Shown here piece by piece: positions 42,801 to 53,087 of a stretch of 64,000 nucleotides of DNA (the stretch's first letter is position 1; each line of letters opens with the position of its first letter). The notes beneath the pieces were generated by a model. The model ran no database searches. It saw only the letters and a list, made by a program, of their open reading frames with translations, and was not told the DNA's origin. The stretch is from positions 121,420,674 through 121,484,673 of the forward strand of contig CM061243.1 in NCBI GenBank assembly GCA_030848705.1. The letters run 5' to 3'. Made by a program: the position numbers and the translations under genes. The stretch comes from Heracleum sosnowskyi. Taxonomy: Eukaryota > Streptophyta > Magnoliopsida > Apiales > Apiaceae.

Positions 42801-43396
42801 CTGGTATTGGAAATACACAAGAAAATCTTGATAAGTTAGAATCTGTTCAGTTGATTTTTCACAGAATCTTGAAGAAGCAGTTTCTGTTATACTTCATGAG
42901 TGATGGAAGAGTTTATAGAGTTGGAGAATCTGATGTAAATCTCAAATCATGGGAAGAACTTGAATATGTACTTTATCTGTTAAAGATTAAGAACAGACAC
43001 ACCCATAATGTTGCTCAAATCTTAAGAGAAAAGATGCTGAGATCAAAAGTGATGCTTGGAGGAGGAGAAGTCTCAAATGCTTATATCCCAAAGTATAGAG
43101 ATAATACTGGAAAGTTGGTGGAGATGAAGAGAAACAGTGCTAGATTTAAAACTGCACTGGGAATAAAAGTCTTAGAATTCAACTTAGAGTCAGATAAAGC
43201 TCAGTACATTCGGTTAGGGAATGACATGAAGAAGAATAGTATCTATTCTCTGAGGGCTGCCATATATCAAACTGGTGAAGGAGATCCAGAGTATAAGGAG
43301 CTGAAAGAGATTATGATAACTGAGCTTGAGAATGCTGAAAGAAGACTGCTGATTGATTATCTCAGGACTGTGCCTGATATTGAAGAAGTCAAGTAA
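39893..43396 (+). CDS. Large extra ORF of element C, 1167 aa, unknown function
   Basis: Intact. N-terminal globular region about 1-270 (EAFHLIQSFLSNSDIGTAL, SATQIRAFWQTGAYD, VRDALGLEDFN, RKEWSFFFDCITRAFGKK) resembles the N-terminus of the element A protein. The middle (about 280-560) is basic then acidic and probably disordered, with a KRMKKKRAQRAK nuclear-localisation-like cluster. A coiled-coil-like region around 570-690 leads to DVKKGESIPKDKC. The C-terminal domain about 990-1160 (LLYFMSDGRVYRVG, SLRAAIYQTGEGDPEYKELKE) matches element B. No signal peptide or transmembrane segment is seen, so an envelope role is doubtful; a nuclear or RNA/DNA-binding role is as likely. Similar large ORFs are common downstream of pol in Sirevirus-like copia elements of asterids and are often mis-annotated as host genes. 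Confidence 0.85.
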   Translation: MATTAFIASELEFVPNNYSAPVANENAPEAFHLIQSFLSNSDIGTALTAPSKLSATQIRAFWQTGAYDNGGESGSPSIIFQYEDNDYAVTPTTVRDALGLEDFNAFTISVGDSELVRMMNEIGYSGPLTKIGQLKRPFLRKEWSFFFDCITRAFGKKCTNWDAIPTDSLQIGYSLLYGSQFDVARLVLTNIGEKMLENRNVVYFSRFCQLIFSLCCPDVEILDEDVILSFKLHKRIFSDLINKDNKKGEVGPLMLPASVQQFLDNLRQQHVSTAEAGPSVSQPQRSKRSKVRAVKSGLTQTEAEVSNVDAVPQRKRMKKKRAQRAKTVAANSVEDSETEADEENLHQRKRRLVANQLFGDIIANMNKEPEKTEAPTSKADDVVEEAAAYSDSRIVDHVDTILEADQATTELVEQIASHTEIISLDFEKGEEVDQIRVDPVPEAVAVHVDATDNDHEDTVLLETLQQSVVEIVQREAEVTVPVHSDVPQTVADQVPEATAQLVDEITAENVLEDIHRQDDNAEASPDHSNSDIQVEISDIQANSAEEREVQRAASEHYQNMYYNAWANADCIFPAQRAADFLSDSVKKITNPDVLTSLQATVVQVKSLNNRFDENQQMFTNLRNEFSLRDTTLKLDRSFYSTQFKQQAKDCEEIKTRLGKVEENQAAMSAQLTSISTALELLTSVLLSDDVKKGESIPKDKCKDTQSLRRRDDDSADDGSKESERNLHSVQGKRRLKLNSNRLTNSGKGISNSASGSRLKSLIISANPLTDEEIATKMFLEEHGNEATVEDMEAEMLSLAEEHEKKLKDGTYKKKKIKAPRKKEKGIVIKENVNSDQSLQYSRRPVIKNADKGKGKLVEEEQLPKKIYSTSDIAQVETRLPKPTSDAAQVDDTIEVKPASDKAQAVQTLLAPQLKGFLRPVFSETLTLQPVDFSQTRTVLGKESYDKSGLGSHREKRINNRSQDNISLAGSGIGNTQENLDKLESVQLIFHRILKKQFLLYFMSDGRVYRVGESDVNLKSWEELEYVLYLLKIKNRHTHNVAQILREKMLRSKVMLGGGEVSNAYIPKYRDNTGKLVEMKRNSARFKTALGIKVLEFNLESDKAQYIRLGNDMKKNSIYSLRAAIYQTGEGDPEYKELKEIMITELENAERRLLIDYLRTVPDIEEVK

Positions 43397-43549
43397 AGTC
43401 TGACTGTAAGTTTTTAATATTTTCTATTCTAAGTCAAATTTAAACTCTGTTTTAAATTAAACTCTGTTATATGTTAAACACTGCATTTGTTAAAAGGTTT
43501 TGACATCATCAATTATATGTTTTAACTTGTACATTTTATTATGAACAAG

Positions 43550-43560
43550 TTGGGGGAGAT
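43550..43560 (+). promoter_or_regulatory. Polypurine tract of element C
   Basis: TTGGGGGAGAT directly before the 3' LTR. Confidence 0.92.
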
Positions 43561-44108
43561 TGTTAGATATAATTGCTAATGTTTGTTTATCAGTGTTTAA
43601 GCAACAGGTATTTACAAGAGTTTATCAGAAGCCAGTCAGAGTTTAGTTAAACTCTGACAGGGTGAAGAGTTTAATTGAAGCCGGTCAGAGTTTAGTTAAA
43701 GTCTGACAAGGTGAAAGTTGAATTAGCTGTCGGTGCAGAATTGAAGATTCTAGAAGTAATATATTCTGAAGATGGAAAGAAACAGAATATATTGATACAG
43801 CTAAGGAGATTAGACAGAAGACTGAAGCAATCCTTAATTGATAAGTTTTGTATAGCTAACTTATAGGAATATCAATTAGATAAGGATTGTATGAAGCTGT
43901 GTACTATATAAACACAGATAGGTTATCCCTAGAAGGGACGCGTGAATATTGATATATTATTCTTGTAACCTAGAAGCTCTTTGTGATTCATTAACATCAT
44001 AAAGAGAGAAATTGTTAATACGATTACAGTTTTATTGATTCATAAACAGTGTTTTTAATTATCGTTATTCTCATATATACTTGATTATATTGTGTATTCG
44101 GCCTAACA
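43561..44108 (+). repeat. 3' LTR of element C
   Basis: 548 bp with no difference from the 5' LTR when read line by line. The preceding 43397-43560 holds two AAACTCTGTT words and the polypurine tract. Confidence 0.96.
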
Positions 44109-44113
44109 CAATC

Positions 44114-46349
44114 TGTAAACATGATCTGGATATTTAGGATCAATGAAACCAGGAGGTTGTTCAACATACACTTCTTCCTCCAGTTCTCCATTTAAGAAAG
44201 CACTTTTAACATCCATCTGGAAAACCTTGAATTTCTTATGTGCTGTATAAGCAAGAAAAATTCTGATAGCTTCTAGTCTTGCAACAGGAGCAAAAGTTTC
44301 ATCATAATCAATTCCCTCTTGTTGAGAATACCCCTTTGCAACTAGTCTAGCTTTGTTTCTGATAATAACTCCATCAGAATCAGTTTTGTTCTTGAAAATC
44401 CACTTTGTACCAACAATTGATCTATTCTTTGGTCTTGGTACCAGTTTCCAGACTTCATTCCTTTCAAATTCATTCAATTCTTCTTGCATTGCAGTAACCC
44501 AATCAGCATCTTTAAGTGCATCTTCAACTTTCTTTGGCTCCTCCTTGGACAGAAAGTTATTGTATAGACATTCATTCTGAGTTGCACTTTTTGTTTGAAC
44601 ACCTGCATCAGGATCTCCAATTATCAAATCAGGAGTATGATCTTTTGTCCATTTCCTTGCTGGTGTTAAATTGTTTCTTGAAACAGATGCTCCCCCTGGA
44701 TTGGTGTTATCTTCATTAGAAGAATTCGCTTGATTTGAAGCTCTTCCTGAATTAAAGCTAGTTGCTCCTGATGAGTTATCAGGATCATCACTTGAATCAG
44801 TATCTGAAGAATTCTGTCCTGATGATTGAGTTGACTCTGTACTTGTAGTCGAATGCTGTTGCTCCCCCTCAACATTAGCACTACCAGTTGAATTACTGTT
44901 GTTTGTATCATCAGCATTAGTATCATCAGTACCTGGTGAGTCATTAGGATTTGGTGACCCATCAGTATCTGATGTATTGACAGGATCTGATTCACTTTCT
45001 TCAGGTTCTTTGGAAGCTTCATTTTCAAAAGTCAATCTATCATGAGAGTCTTCAATCATTCCTGTTATCTTCTTATCATCAAAAGATACATGTATTGACT
45101 CCATGACAGTTCTTGTTCTCAAATTAAACACTCTGAAGGCTCTTGACGCAGGGTAGCCAATGAAAATTCCCTCATCAGCCTTTGTTTCAAATTTTCCTAG
45201 TAGTTCAGGATGAGTTCTGAGAACAAAGCATTTACAACCAAACACATGCAGATGTTTCAGACTTGGTTTCTTCTCCTTGAGTGACTGATAAGGAGTAACA
45301 CCATGCCTGTTTATCAATGTGAGATTTTGTGTATAGCATGCTGTGTTGACTGCTTCTGCCCAAAAATATGTAGGTAATTTAGATTCTTCCAACATAGTTC
45401 TGCCAGCTTCGATAAGAGTTCTATTTTTCCTTTCTACTACTCCATTTTGCTGGGGTGTGCCAGGAGCAGAGAATTGTTGAATGATTCCTTTGTATTTGCA
45501 GAACTCTTCCATCTTTGAATTCTTGAATTCAGTGCCATTATCACTTCTCAGTATCTTGACTTTGTGCTTTGTAGTTGTCTCAATCATTCTCACATGATCC
45601 AACAGAACTTCAGGAGTTTCATCTTTTCTATGCAGAAAATACACCCAGGTGAATCTAGAATATTCATCAACAATTACAAGAGTGTACCTTTTCTTACTGA
45701 TGGTCATGATGTTGACTGGACCAAATAGATCAAGATGTAGCATGTGATATGGTTCTTCAATTGAGGATTCTGATTTACTCTGGAATGATGTCCTTCTCTG
45801 TTTTGCTTTCTGACATGCATCACAGAGTCCATCAGGCATGTATAAGGCATTAGGTAATCCTCTTACTAAGTCTTTCTTTACCAACTCATTGATGTTGCTG
45901 AAGTTGAGATGTGAAAGCTTCTTGTGCCAATTCCAACTTTCATCTACTGAAGTTTTACTGATGAGACATGTAGGGGAGTCTTCAGTATTTGAGAGAATGT
46001 TGGCTTCATATATGTTACCATGCCTATAGCCAGTTAGTGCTGTCTTTCCTGTTGCCTTACTGACTACTTCACAATGTGTGGAATAGAAATTGACATGATA
46101 TCCTCTGTCAGTGATTTGACTAATACTCAACAAGTTGTGTTTTAGTCCCTTCACTAGAGCTACTTTCTCAATGATGACATTTCCAATGATTATATTGCCA
46201 TATCCCAAGGTTTGTCCAATGTTGCCATCTCCATAAGACACAGTTGGGCCAGCTTTTTCCTCATATTCTGATAACAGGGCTTTGTTTCCAGTCATGTGTA
46301 CAGAACATCCACTATCCATGACTAACACATTTTTCTTTTTACCCTGCAT
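44114..46349 (-). pseudogene. Element B pol, 5' part (protease, integrase, RT start)
   Basis: Opens ATG CAG GGT AAA with MQGKKKNVLVMDSG. Protease MDSGCSVHMTG, integrase with WHKKLSHLN, CDACQKAKQ, HLDLFGPV, RSDNGTEF and GVVERKNRT, then an NPD/SSD-rich linker and the RT N-terminus (VPRPKNRSIVGTKWIFKNK). It breaks off at DHVYRL where element C is inserted; the remainder is at 30594-31418. The frame is otherwise open. It is in the same frame as gag, separated by one TAG and 15 bp. Confidence 0.93.
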
Positions 46350-46364
46350 CAGAATAGAAACACA

Positions 46365-48677
46365 CTAGTTAGAACACTTAGGAACCCATACATGTTGGGT
46401 TCCTTTTTCATGCAATTTATTAAATTTAGCAGCAGAAGACTTTCTGACATTAGCAGTCCTGACAGGTTTTACTCCATCAGGATTAGCTTTGTCAGTATCA
46501 GTATTAACAAAAGCATGCTTCACTATAACATTCTTAACTCTATCAGACTTTGTACTACTTTTAAACTTAGGCAGTGGATCATAAAAGTTATAGTACAAAT
46601 CATGATATTCTTTACAAGTATAAATAGAATGCCATAGACTACCACAATGAAAACAGGACTTCTGTGGTTTATAAGAAACTGATCTATTCCTAACATCAGA
46701 TTTAGGAATTTCAGTAATCTTCTTCTTACTCTTCTTACAATCAATAGCAAGATGATTAGAGTTACCACAGTTAAAACAACTCTTTCTAGGTGCATTTGGG
46801 ATATATTTATAACCATTCTCTTTATTAATCCCAACTTTACCATTCCTGTTTCTCTTAACAGTAGCTTCCTTTTTCTTATCTGTAACCTCACAGATTTTAT
46901 CCTTAAGCTGTTTCTGAGACAATAGACCTATATTCTTAGAGACTTTATCCATGACAGTTTTAGACTTAACAATTTTAATTCCTTGTGTAGAAGTAGATCC
47001 CTTTTCAAAAGTAGAATTGGAATCCTTACCAAAAACAAAATTAACAGGAGTAATCTTAGATTTGGTTGAGTCTATAACATGTCTATAGGTCTTTGGACTG
47101 ACTGTCTCATCAATGACAATTTTCTCTTTCATTTTCTTATCTTCATCTGACTTATATCCTAGACACTCTTTCCAATTCTTAGAGGTATTAATCTCATGAA
47201 ATTTCCTACCAGAGTCTGTCCAGGTTCTGATTTTCTCATTAGCATATTCAAGTTCTTTTTCAAGGGAAGTACATTTAGATACCATCTCTAAGTGCATGTG
47301 TTTAGCATTATCACATTCTTTTTGTACTTCTTGCATACGAGAAAACTCAGCTTCTAGTATCTCATTCCTTTTTCTAAGGTCAGACATTTCAGATAAGATC
47401 CTAGTATTCTCAGCAGTTTGACTTCTAAAGCTAATATGTAATGACTTTAGAAAACGTCTTAACTCAGAAGCATTATCAGTATCAAAGTCAAAGATAGTAT
47501 TTAGTACCTTATCATCAGGAGCAGCAGTTACATCAGCATTGGCCATTAAAGCATAGTTGACTACCTCAGTATCAGATTCTGAGGAAGAGTCCATCCAATC
47601 CTTGCTTGATGTGATGAGTGCCTTCGTCTTGTTACACTCTGTAGCAAAGTGACCCATGCCATTACACTTATAGCATCTAACCTTTGACTTGTCAAATTTG
47701 CTACTCTTGCTGTCCTTCTTTATATACTTGTCTTTGTCTGCATTGAAAGTCTTTTTCTGAAAGTTGCCTTGTCTTCTATTCTTCCTGAACTTCATCCTTC
47801 TGAAGTTTCTGACAATCATAGCAACCATCTCTTCCATATCTGAATCAGAAGATTCATCATCAATATTGGCATCAGGATTGCCATCAGGATTTGATGAAGA
47901 GTCTTCAAGATCTGACTCAGCTTCTCTTGTTTTCTTTCTAGAGACCTCCATAGACTTGCCTTTTGATTTTGCCTCTGCTTTCAAAGCAATTGATTTTGCC
48001 TTGCTGCTTTTCTTGTTCTTTCTCTGTTGAACTTCAAGATCATGAGTTCTTAGCATCCCATAGATCTCATCAAGAGACACAATGTTCAGATCGTACTGGT
48101 GTCTAATGATTGAGGTCTGAGTGTCCCATTCTTCAGGTAAAGCTCTTAGAAACTTGGTGTTTGAATCTTCAGTTTCATATACTTTGTCAACTAAGGATAA
48201 GTTGTTCAATAGTGTCAGAAATCTATCATATAGATCAGTCAGGCTCTCATCAGGTCTTGCATCGAATTGTTCATATTCTTGAATCAAAAGAGCCCTTCTG
48301 TTTTTCTTGACAGATGTAGATCCCTGGCACTGTGTTTCCAAAGTATCCCAGATTTCTTTTGAAGTTTTGCATGCAATTACTCTGTTTGACATGACAGCAT
48401 CAAGGCCGTTATGCAAGATATTCTTTATCTTTGGTTCTCTGAGTACATGAGATTTTTCTTCTGGAGTCCATTCAGCTTTAGCTTTGACCACATAATGTTC
48501 AGGTACTGTATCTGTTCGTTCAACGAACTTTGTAGGAATATATGGTCCATCACGAATCCTGTCCAAGTTGTCAGGATCCATAGCCTCCAGGTACATCAGC
48601 ATCTTTACCCTCCATGTAGGATATTCTGATATCTTCAAGATGGGAATCTTCATGCTTTCATACTTGGTTGTCGACAT
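46365..48677 (-). CDS. gag: Element B gag polyprotein
   Basis: 770 aa from ATG 48677 (MSTTKYESMKIPILKISEYP). The open frame continues upstream through the primer-binding site, but without a start codon. UBN2-type gag region (EIWDTLETQCQG, LTDLYDRFLTLLNNLSLV). Three zinc knuckles: CYKCNGMGHFATEC, CFNCGNSNHLAIDC and CFHCGSLWHSIYTC, matching element C in order and spacing. Central coiled coil (LRKRNEILEAEFSRMQEVQK). Sits between primer-binding site and pol as expected, with no frame damage. Confidence 0.92.
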   Translation of the reverse strand: MSTTKYESMKIPILKISEYPTWRVKMLMYLEAMDPDNLDRIRDGPYIPTKFVERTDTVPEHYVVKAKAEWTPEEKSHVLREPKIKNILHNGLDAVMSNRVIACKTSKEIWDTLETQCQGSTSVKKNRRALLIQEYEQFDARPDESLTDLYDRFLTLLNNLSLVDKVYETEDSNTKFLRALPEEWDTQTSIIRHQYDLNIVSLDEIYGMLRTHDLEVQQRKNKKSSKAKSIALKAEAKSKGKSMEVSRKKTREAESDLEDSSSNPDGNPDANIDDESSDSDMEEMVAMIVRNFRRMKFRKNRRQGNFQKKTFNADKDKYIKKDSKSSKFDKSKVRCYKCNGMGHFATECNKTKALITSSKDWMDSSSESDTEVVNYALMANADVTAAPDDKVLNTIFDFDTDNASELRRFLKSLHISFRSQTAENTRILSEMSDLRKRNEILEAEFSRMQEVQKECDNAKHMHLEMVSKCTSLEKELEYANEKIRTWTDSGRKFHEINTSKNWKECLGYKSDEDKKMKEKIVIDETVSPKTYRHVIDSTKSKITPVNFVFGKDSNSTFEKGSTSTQGIKIVKSKTVMDKVSKNIGLLSQKQLKDKICEVTDKKKEATVKRNRNGKVGINKENGYKYIPNAPRKSCFNCGNSNHLAIDCKKSKKKITEIPKSDVRNRSVSYKPQKSCFHCGSLWHSIYTCKEYHDLYYNFYDPLPKFKSSTKSDRVKNVIVKHAFVNTDTDKANPDGVKPVRTANVRKSSAAKFNKLHEKGTQHVWVPKCSN

Positions 48678-48713
48678 CTTAGATCGTCTCTGATTCAGAA
48701 ATAAATCAGTTTG

Positions 48714-48725
48714 CTCTGATACCAA
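48714..48725 (-). promoter_or_regulatory. Primer-binding site of element B
   Basis: Element-strand TGGTATCAGAGC next to the 5' LTR. Confidence 0.9.
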
Positions 48726-48726
48726 T

Positions 48727-49290
48727 TGTTGCCCAGTAATAATCTATTGTAGAAGGGGGGTTGAATACAATAGTACAAGATAATCGACTTCTTAATGTAT
48801 ATATCACAAATATGAAAGAAAGATAACAGCTTTATTAAATCTGATATAAAACTGTTACAAACTCTCTCAAGAAATTCTGATGTTCTTGAGAGCTGCTAGG
48901 TTACACAAATACTCGTGTGTGTGATCGATGTTAATCGAAACCTAAAACTGTGTTTATATAGTACACACAGCTTCTCTATCAATAACAAGATAAGTCCTAA
49001 TCAATTACAAAGATAGAAACATATCCTTAATCGATAGCTACATTCTACAAACCAGGAACCGACAGAATAAACTTACATGTTTATCTAGACTCCAAATATA
49101 ACTCTGAGTAGGAATCCTGATCAGCTTCAAGTTCTGATGATCAATCCTGATCATAGTCTGAGTAGGAATCCTGATGATCAATAAGATACTGACGCTTAGT
49201 CAAATACTGATGACCATGCAATACTGATGACGTCAGCAATCCTGATCAGTTGAGTCTAGCTCCTGACGATCATTGAATTCTGAACTAACA
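48727..49290 (-). repeat. 5' LTR of element B
   Basis: 564 bp, differing from 25872-26435 at about two positions (for example GATATAAAACTG against GATAAAAAACTG). Confidence 0.95.
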
Positions 49291-49295
49291 ATCTT

Positions 49296-49808
49296 CTTTA
49301 TGAAGCAGGTCTTCAAGTTCCTCAAACAGGACTTCTACTTCTTGGCGACTAGGAGAATCACACTAGATTTTAGGCTTGTACTATATTCCTACTTTGTTTT
49401 CCATGATTTACTTTAAAACTGAGAGCAGACTGGTGAAACCTAAGTTTAATATATAGGCAAAACCGTCTAAGAATCAAAGTCTAATGGTCAACAGTTAGAG
49501 TACCCATACAACTACCACAAAAGCAATTAATGGTCGTGTCCTCCTTTAATCCTACAGATTAATGCAAAAAGGTGGAAAGTCCAATGGAACAGACATTAAT
49601 CTCTCAAACTAAACAAATAACCACATTAGTGTCATACAGGGTCTGAAAAGTATGAGACTGGCACAAAATACAGACATGAATAGTCAAATCAAAACATGTT
49701 GTCACATAACAGACATAGACCAAGTAGACAGTAACTTCTCTTGACAGCAGGTTTGAAGGTGTTGTCATGAGCTTCAAAAATAATTGAAAATTTAGAAACC
49801 TTAGTAAA
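49296..49808 (-). other. Element A spacer between pol and small ORF
   Basis: Contains the 5' part of the small coiled-coil ORF (49296-49410) and about 400 bp of non-coding sequence with scattered GACAG/CTGTC words (for example AGACAGTAACTTC, TTGACAGCAGG). Confidence 0.55.
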
Positions 49809-52800
49809 TCAACATACCAGATTCAGCATTCCCAATTCACTTACCAACCTGTTGAAGGTTGCTTCATCCAATGGCTTAGTGAAGATGTCAGCAAGTTGCT
49901 TGTCAGTTGGGACATAAATCAGCTTCACAGTTCCTTGTTCAACATGCTCTCTGATAAAGTGATGTCTTATATCAATGTGCTTTGTCCTAGAGTGTTGAAC
50001 TGGATTGTCTGAGATGGCTATGGCACTAGTGTTGTCACAGTAAATAGGAATTTCTCTTAACACTAGACCATAATCCAGAAGTTGACTCTTCATCCATAGA
50101 ATTTGTGCACAGCAACTGCCTGCAGCAATATACTCAGCTTCTGCAGTTGAGGTAGAAACTGAATGCTGCTTCTTGCTAAACCATGAGACCAATCTTCCAC
50201 CAAGAAATTGACAGCTACCAGTAGTACTTTTTCTGTCAATCTTGCATCCAGCATAGTCTGAGTCTCAGTAATCAATTAGATCAAATCCAGTGTTCTTAGG
50301 ATACCAAAGGCCTAGGTTAGGAGTGCCTTTTAAGTATCTAAAGATTCTCTTGATGGCTACCAAGTGTGACTCTTTTGGATCACTTTGAAACCTTGCACAG
50401 AGACATGTAGCAAACATGATGTCAGGTCGGCTAGCAGTTAGGTATAGGAGAGATCCTACCATGCCTCTATAGGTGCTTGAGGCAACTTTCTTTCCTTTAG
50501 GGTCAAGATCCAGACTAGTTGCTGTGGACATTGGTGTCTTTGCAGGTGATGAATCTTCCAAGTTGAACTTTTTGAGAAGTTCCTTGATGTATTTAGCTTG
50601 ACATATGAAGATTCCATCAGTTTGTTGAAGAATTTGTAACCCCAAAAAGAATGACAATTCTTCCATCATACTCATCTCATATTTGTTACTCATGAGATGG
50701 GAAAACTTCTCACATAGCTTCTCATTTTTAGAACCAAAAATGATGTCATCCACATAGATTTGTACCAGAATGATGTCCTTGCCATGATGTTTGTAGAAAA
50801 GTGTCTTGTCCACAACTCCTCTAGTAAACTGATTTTCCAAAAGAAAGGTGGAAAGTGTGTCATACCACGCCCTGGGTGCTTGCTTTAGTCCATACAAAGC
50901 TTTGAAGAGTTTGTACACAAAATTATGCATTTCAGCATCCTCAAACCCTGGTGGCTGTTCAACATACACTTCTTCTTCCAACTCTCCATTTAGAAAGGCA
51001 CTTTTGACATCCATCTGAAATACTTTGAAGTTGCAGTGTGCAGCATAGGCTAGGAAGATTCTTATAGCTTCAAGTCTTGCAACAGGTGCAAATGTCTCAT
51101 CATAATCTATTCCTTCCTGTTGACAGTAACCTTTAGCCACTAGCCTTGCTTTGTTTCTTGTCACTAATCCATTTTCATCAAGCTTGTTTCTGAAAACCCA
51201 TTTGGTCTCAATAACTGACTTTACCTTAGGTCTTGGAACCAATTTCCATACATTGTTTCTTTCAAACTGATTTAGCTCTTCTTGCATGGCTATCACCCAG
51301 TCAGAATCCAACAATGCTTCATCAGTTGTCTTGGGTTCCATTTGAGACAGGAAGCATGAAAACATGCTGTCAGCAGAGACTTTGTTCCTTGTCCTCACTT
51401 CAGAATTAGGGTCACCAATGATAAGGTCATTTGTGTGATCCTTGTTCCATTTGGTGATTCTGGGCAAGCTACTTGAATGTACAGGAACATTTGCTTCATT
51501 TTGTTGAGTTGAATGCTCAACAATTCCATTGTCTTCACCATGTTCTTCATTATCTCCAGAGTCATCACTGTTCTGAATGTTAGATGTTATTGTATGTGAT
51601 TGAGCTGGAGTTTGGTTGACAGTAATGGTATTTACAGCATCTTTGACAACTTCAACAATTTGAGTGAAGCTAGGTTCTTCATCCACAATTTCCTCAGCTT
51701 CCAAGTATCCTTGATTCTCAAATCTGAATGTCTGCATCTTTCCTTCTTCATGCAGTCCTGGAAACTTGGTTTCATCAAATGTGACATTAACACTTTCTTC
51801 AATAATCCTGTGTTCCATAACATAAACTCTGTAGGCAGTCCTTTCTGTGCTGTAACCCATGAATAGTCCTTCAAATGCCTTGGTGTCAAATTTTCCTTTC
51901 TTCTCATGATTATCCTTCATCATAAAGCATTTGCTTCCAAACACATGAAAGTATTTGACAGTAGGTTTCTTTCCAGTTAACAGACAGTAAGGTGTGCTTG
52001 CATGAGTTTTGTTGATCATGGTTCTGTTTTGAGTATAACAAGCTGTGTTGATAGCTTCAGCCCAGAAATATGTTGGCAGTTTAGCATCATGCAACATAGT
52101 TCTAGCTGCTTCAATGAGAGTCCTGTTCTTTCTCTCTACAACTCCATTCTGCTGTGGAGTCCTTGCAGCAGAGAATTGTTGTACAATTCCTTCGTCTTTA
52201 CAGAAATTTCCAAGTGTGACATTTCTGAATTCTATACCACTGTCACTCCTCAAGATTTGAACTTTTGAGTTTGGAGTTCTATCAAGAACTCTGACTTGAT
52301 CAATAATCACTTGAGCAGCTTCATCTTTGGATTCAAGAAATTTCACCCAAGTGTGCCTTGAGTAATCATCCACCATTACTAAGGCATATCTCTTTCTGGC
52401 CATAGATGGTACATTGACTGGTCCAAAAAGATCCATGTGAATCAACTTGAGTGCTTCTATGTTGGTGTTCATTTGCTTGGACTTGTGCACAGCTCTCCTT
52501 AGTTTGCCCATTTGACAATCTTCACACAGTCCTTCTTGACAGAATTCCTGTTGGGGCAAACCTCTCACTAACTCTTTCTTCATTAAAATATTCATTGTCT
52601 TGAAGTTGAGATGTGAGAGCTTCCTGTGCCAAAGCATACTGTCACCAACAGTAGCTTTACTGTAAAAACAGTAAACTTTATCCTTCTTTGTTGAGTTTAA
52701 GTCAGCAACAAACAAGCTTCCTTTTCTGACCCCTTTTAGTGAGAGGCTTCCATCCTTCTTGTGATAGATATTGCACATCATCATATCAAAATCAACCTTG

Positions 52801-53042
52801 AATCCTCTGTCACTGAATTGGCTGACACTGAGTAGATTGTGCTTCAATCCATCCACAAGAGCAATGTCTTCAATGACAACATTTCCAATTTCCAGACAGC
52901 CATATCCCACTGTGTAACCCTTACTGTTGTCTCCAAAGGTTATGATTGGGCCAGCTTTCTCTACATAGTGTGATAGCAGGGCTTTATCACCTGTCATGTG
53001 TCTTGATCAACCACTGTCAATAATCCACATGACTTGATTTTT
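49809..53042 (-). pseudogene. Element A pol polyprotein with nonsense codons
   Basis: Complete in layout: protease, integrase (WHRKLSHLN, CEDCQMGKL, HMDLFGPV, RSDSGIEF, GVVERKNRT), RT (LVPRPKVKSVIETKWVFRNK, YVDDIIFGS) and RNase H (DYAGCKIDRKSTTGS, STAEAEYIAAGSCCAQ, ADIFTKPL). A TGA replaces the Cys after the protease DSG (near 53005), and a TGA replaces Ser in the RNase H YSDSDYAG (50265-50267). The integrase second motif is DSG instead of DNG. With two premature stops no full pol can be made. Confidence 0.92.
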
Positions 53043-53087
53043 CTTCTTGCCCTGCAAAATAGAATGTTTCTAAGTTGCATATGGTAC

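Larger units (their letters stand above)
31421..44108 (+). mobile_element. Element C: intact Ty1/copia (Sirevirus-like), innermost
   Basis: 12,688 bp. LTRs of 548 bp (31421-31968 and 43561-44108), TGTTAGATAT...GGCCTAACA, are identical by line-by-line reading. The flanking 5-bp duplication is CAATC (31416-31420 and 44109-44113). Primer-binding site, gag, pol, antisense ORF, extra ORF and polypurine tract are all present and undamaged. It sits within the RT coding region of element B in opposite orientation. Identical LTRs and intact frames mark a very young, potentially autonomous insertion. Confidence 0.96.
25872..49290 (-). mobile_element. Element B: Ty1/copia inserted in element A
   Basis: LTRs of 564 bp (25872-26435 and 48727-49290), TGTTGCCCAG...GAACTAACA on the plus strand, are flanked by the perfect 5-bp duplication ATCTT (25867-25871 and 49291-49295). 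The LTRs differ at about two positions by eye, so insertion is recent. Order on the minus strand is primer-binding site, gag, pol (split by element C), truncated extra ORF, polypurine tract. Element B has lost the end of RNase H, the spacer and the N-terminus of the extra ORF through deletion, so it is not autonomous. Confidence 0.95.

Noticed and set aside
39893..43396. Host gene calls for the extra ORFs (such names appear in automatic annotation of plant genomes)
   Set aside because: The ORF lies between pol and the 3' LTR within target duplications, with homologues in two sibling elements, so it belongs to the retrotransposon.
31416..44113. Assembly artefact explaining the identical 548-bp LTRs of element C
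   Set aside because: Distinct inner flanks, the perfect CAATC duplication and the restored RT frame of element B across the insertion all fit a real young insertion.
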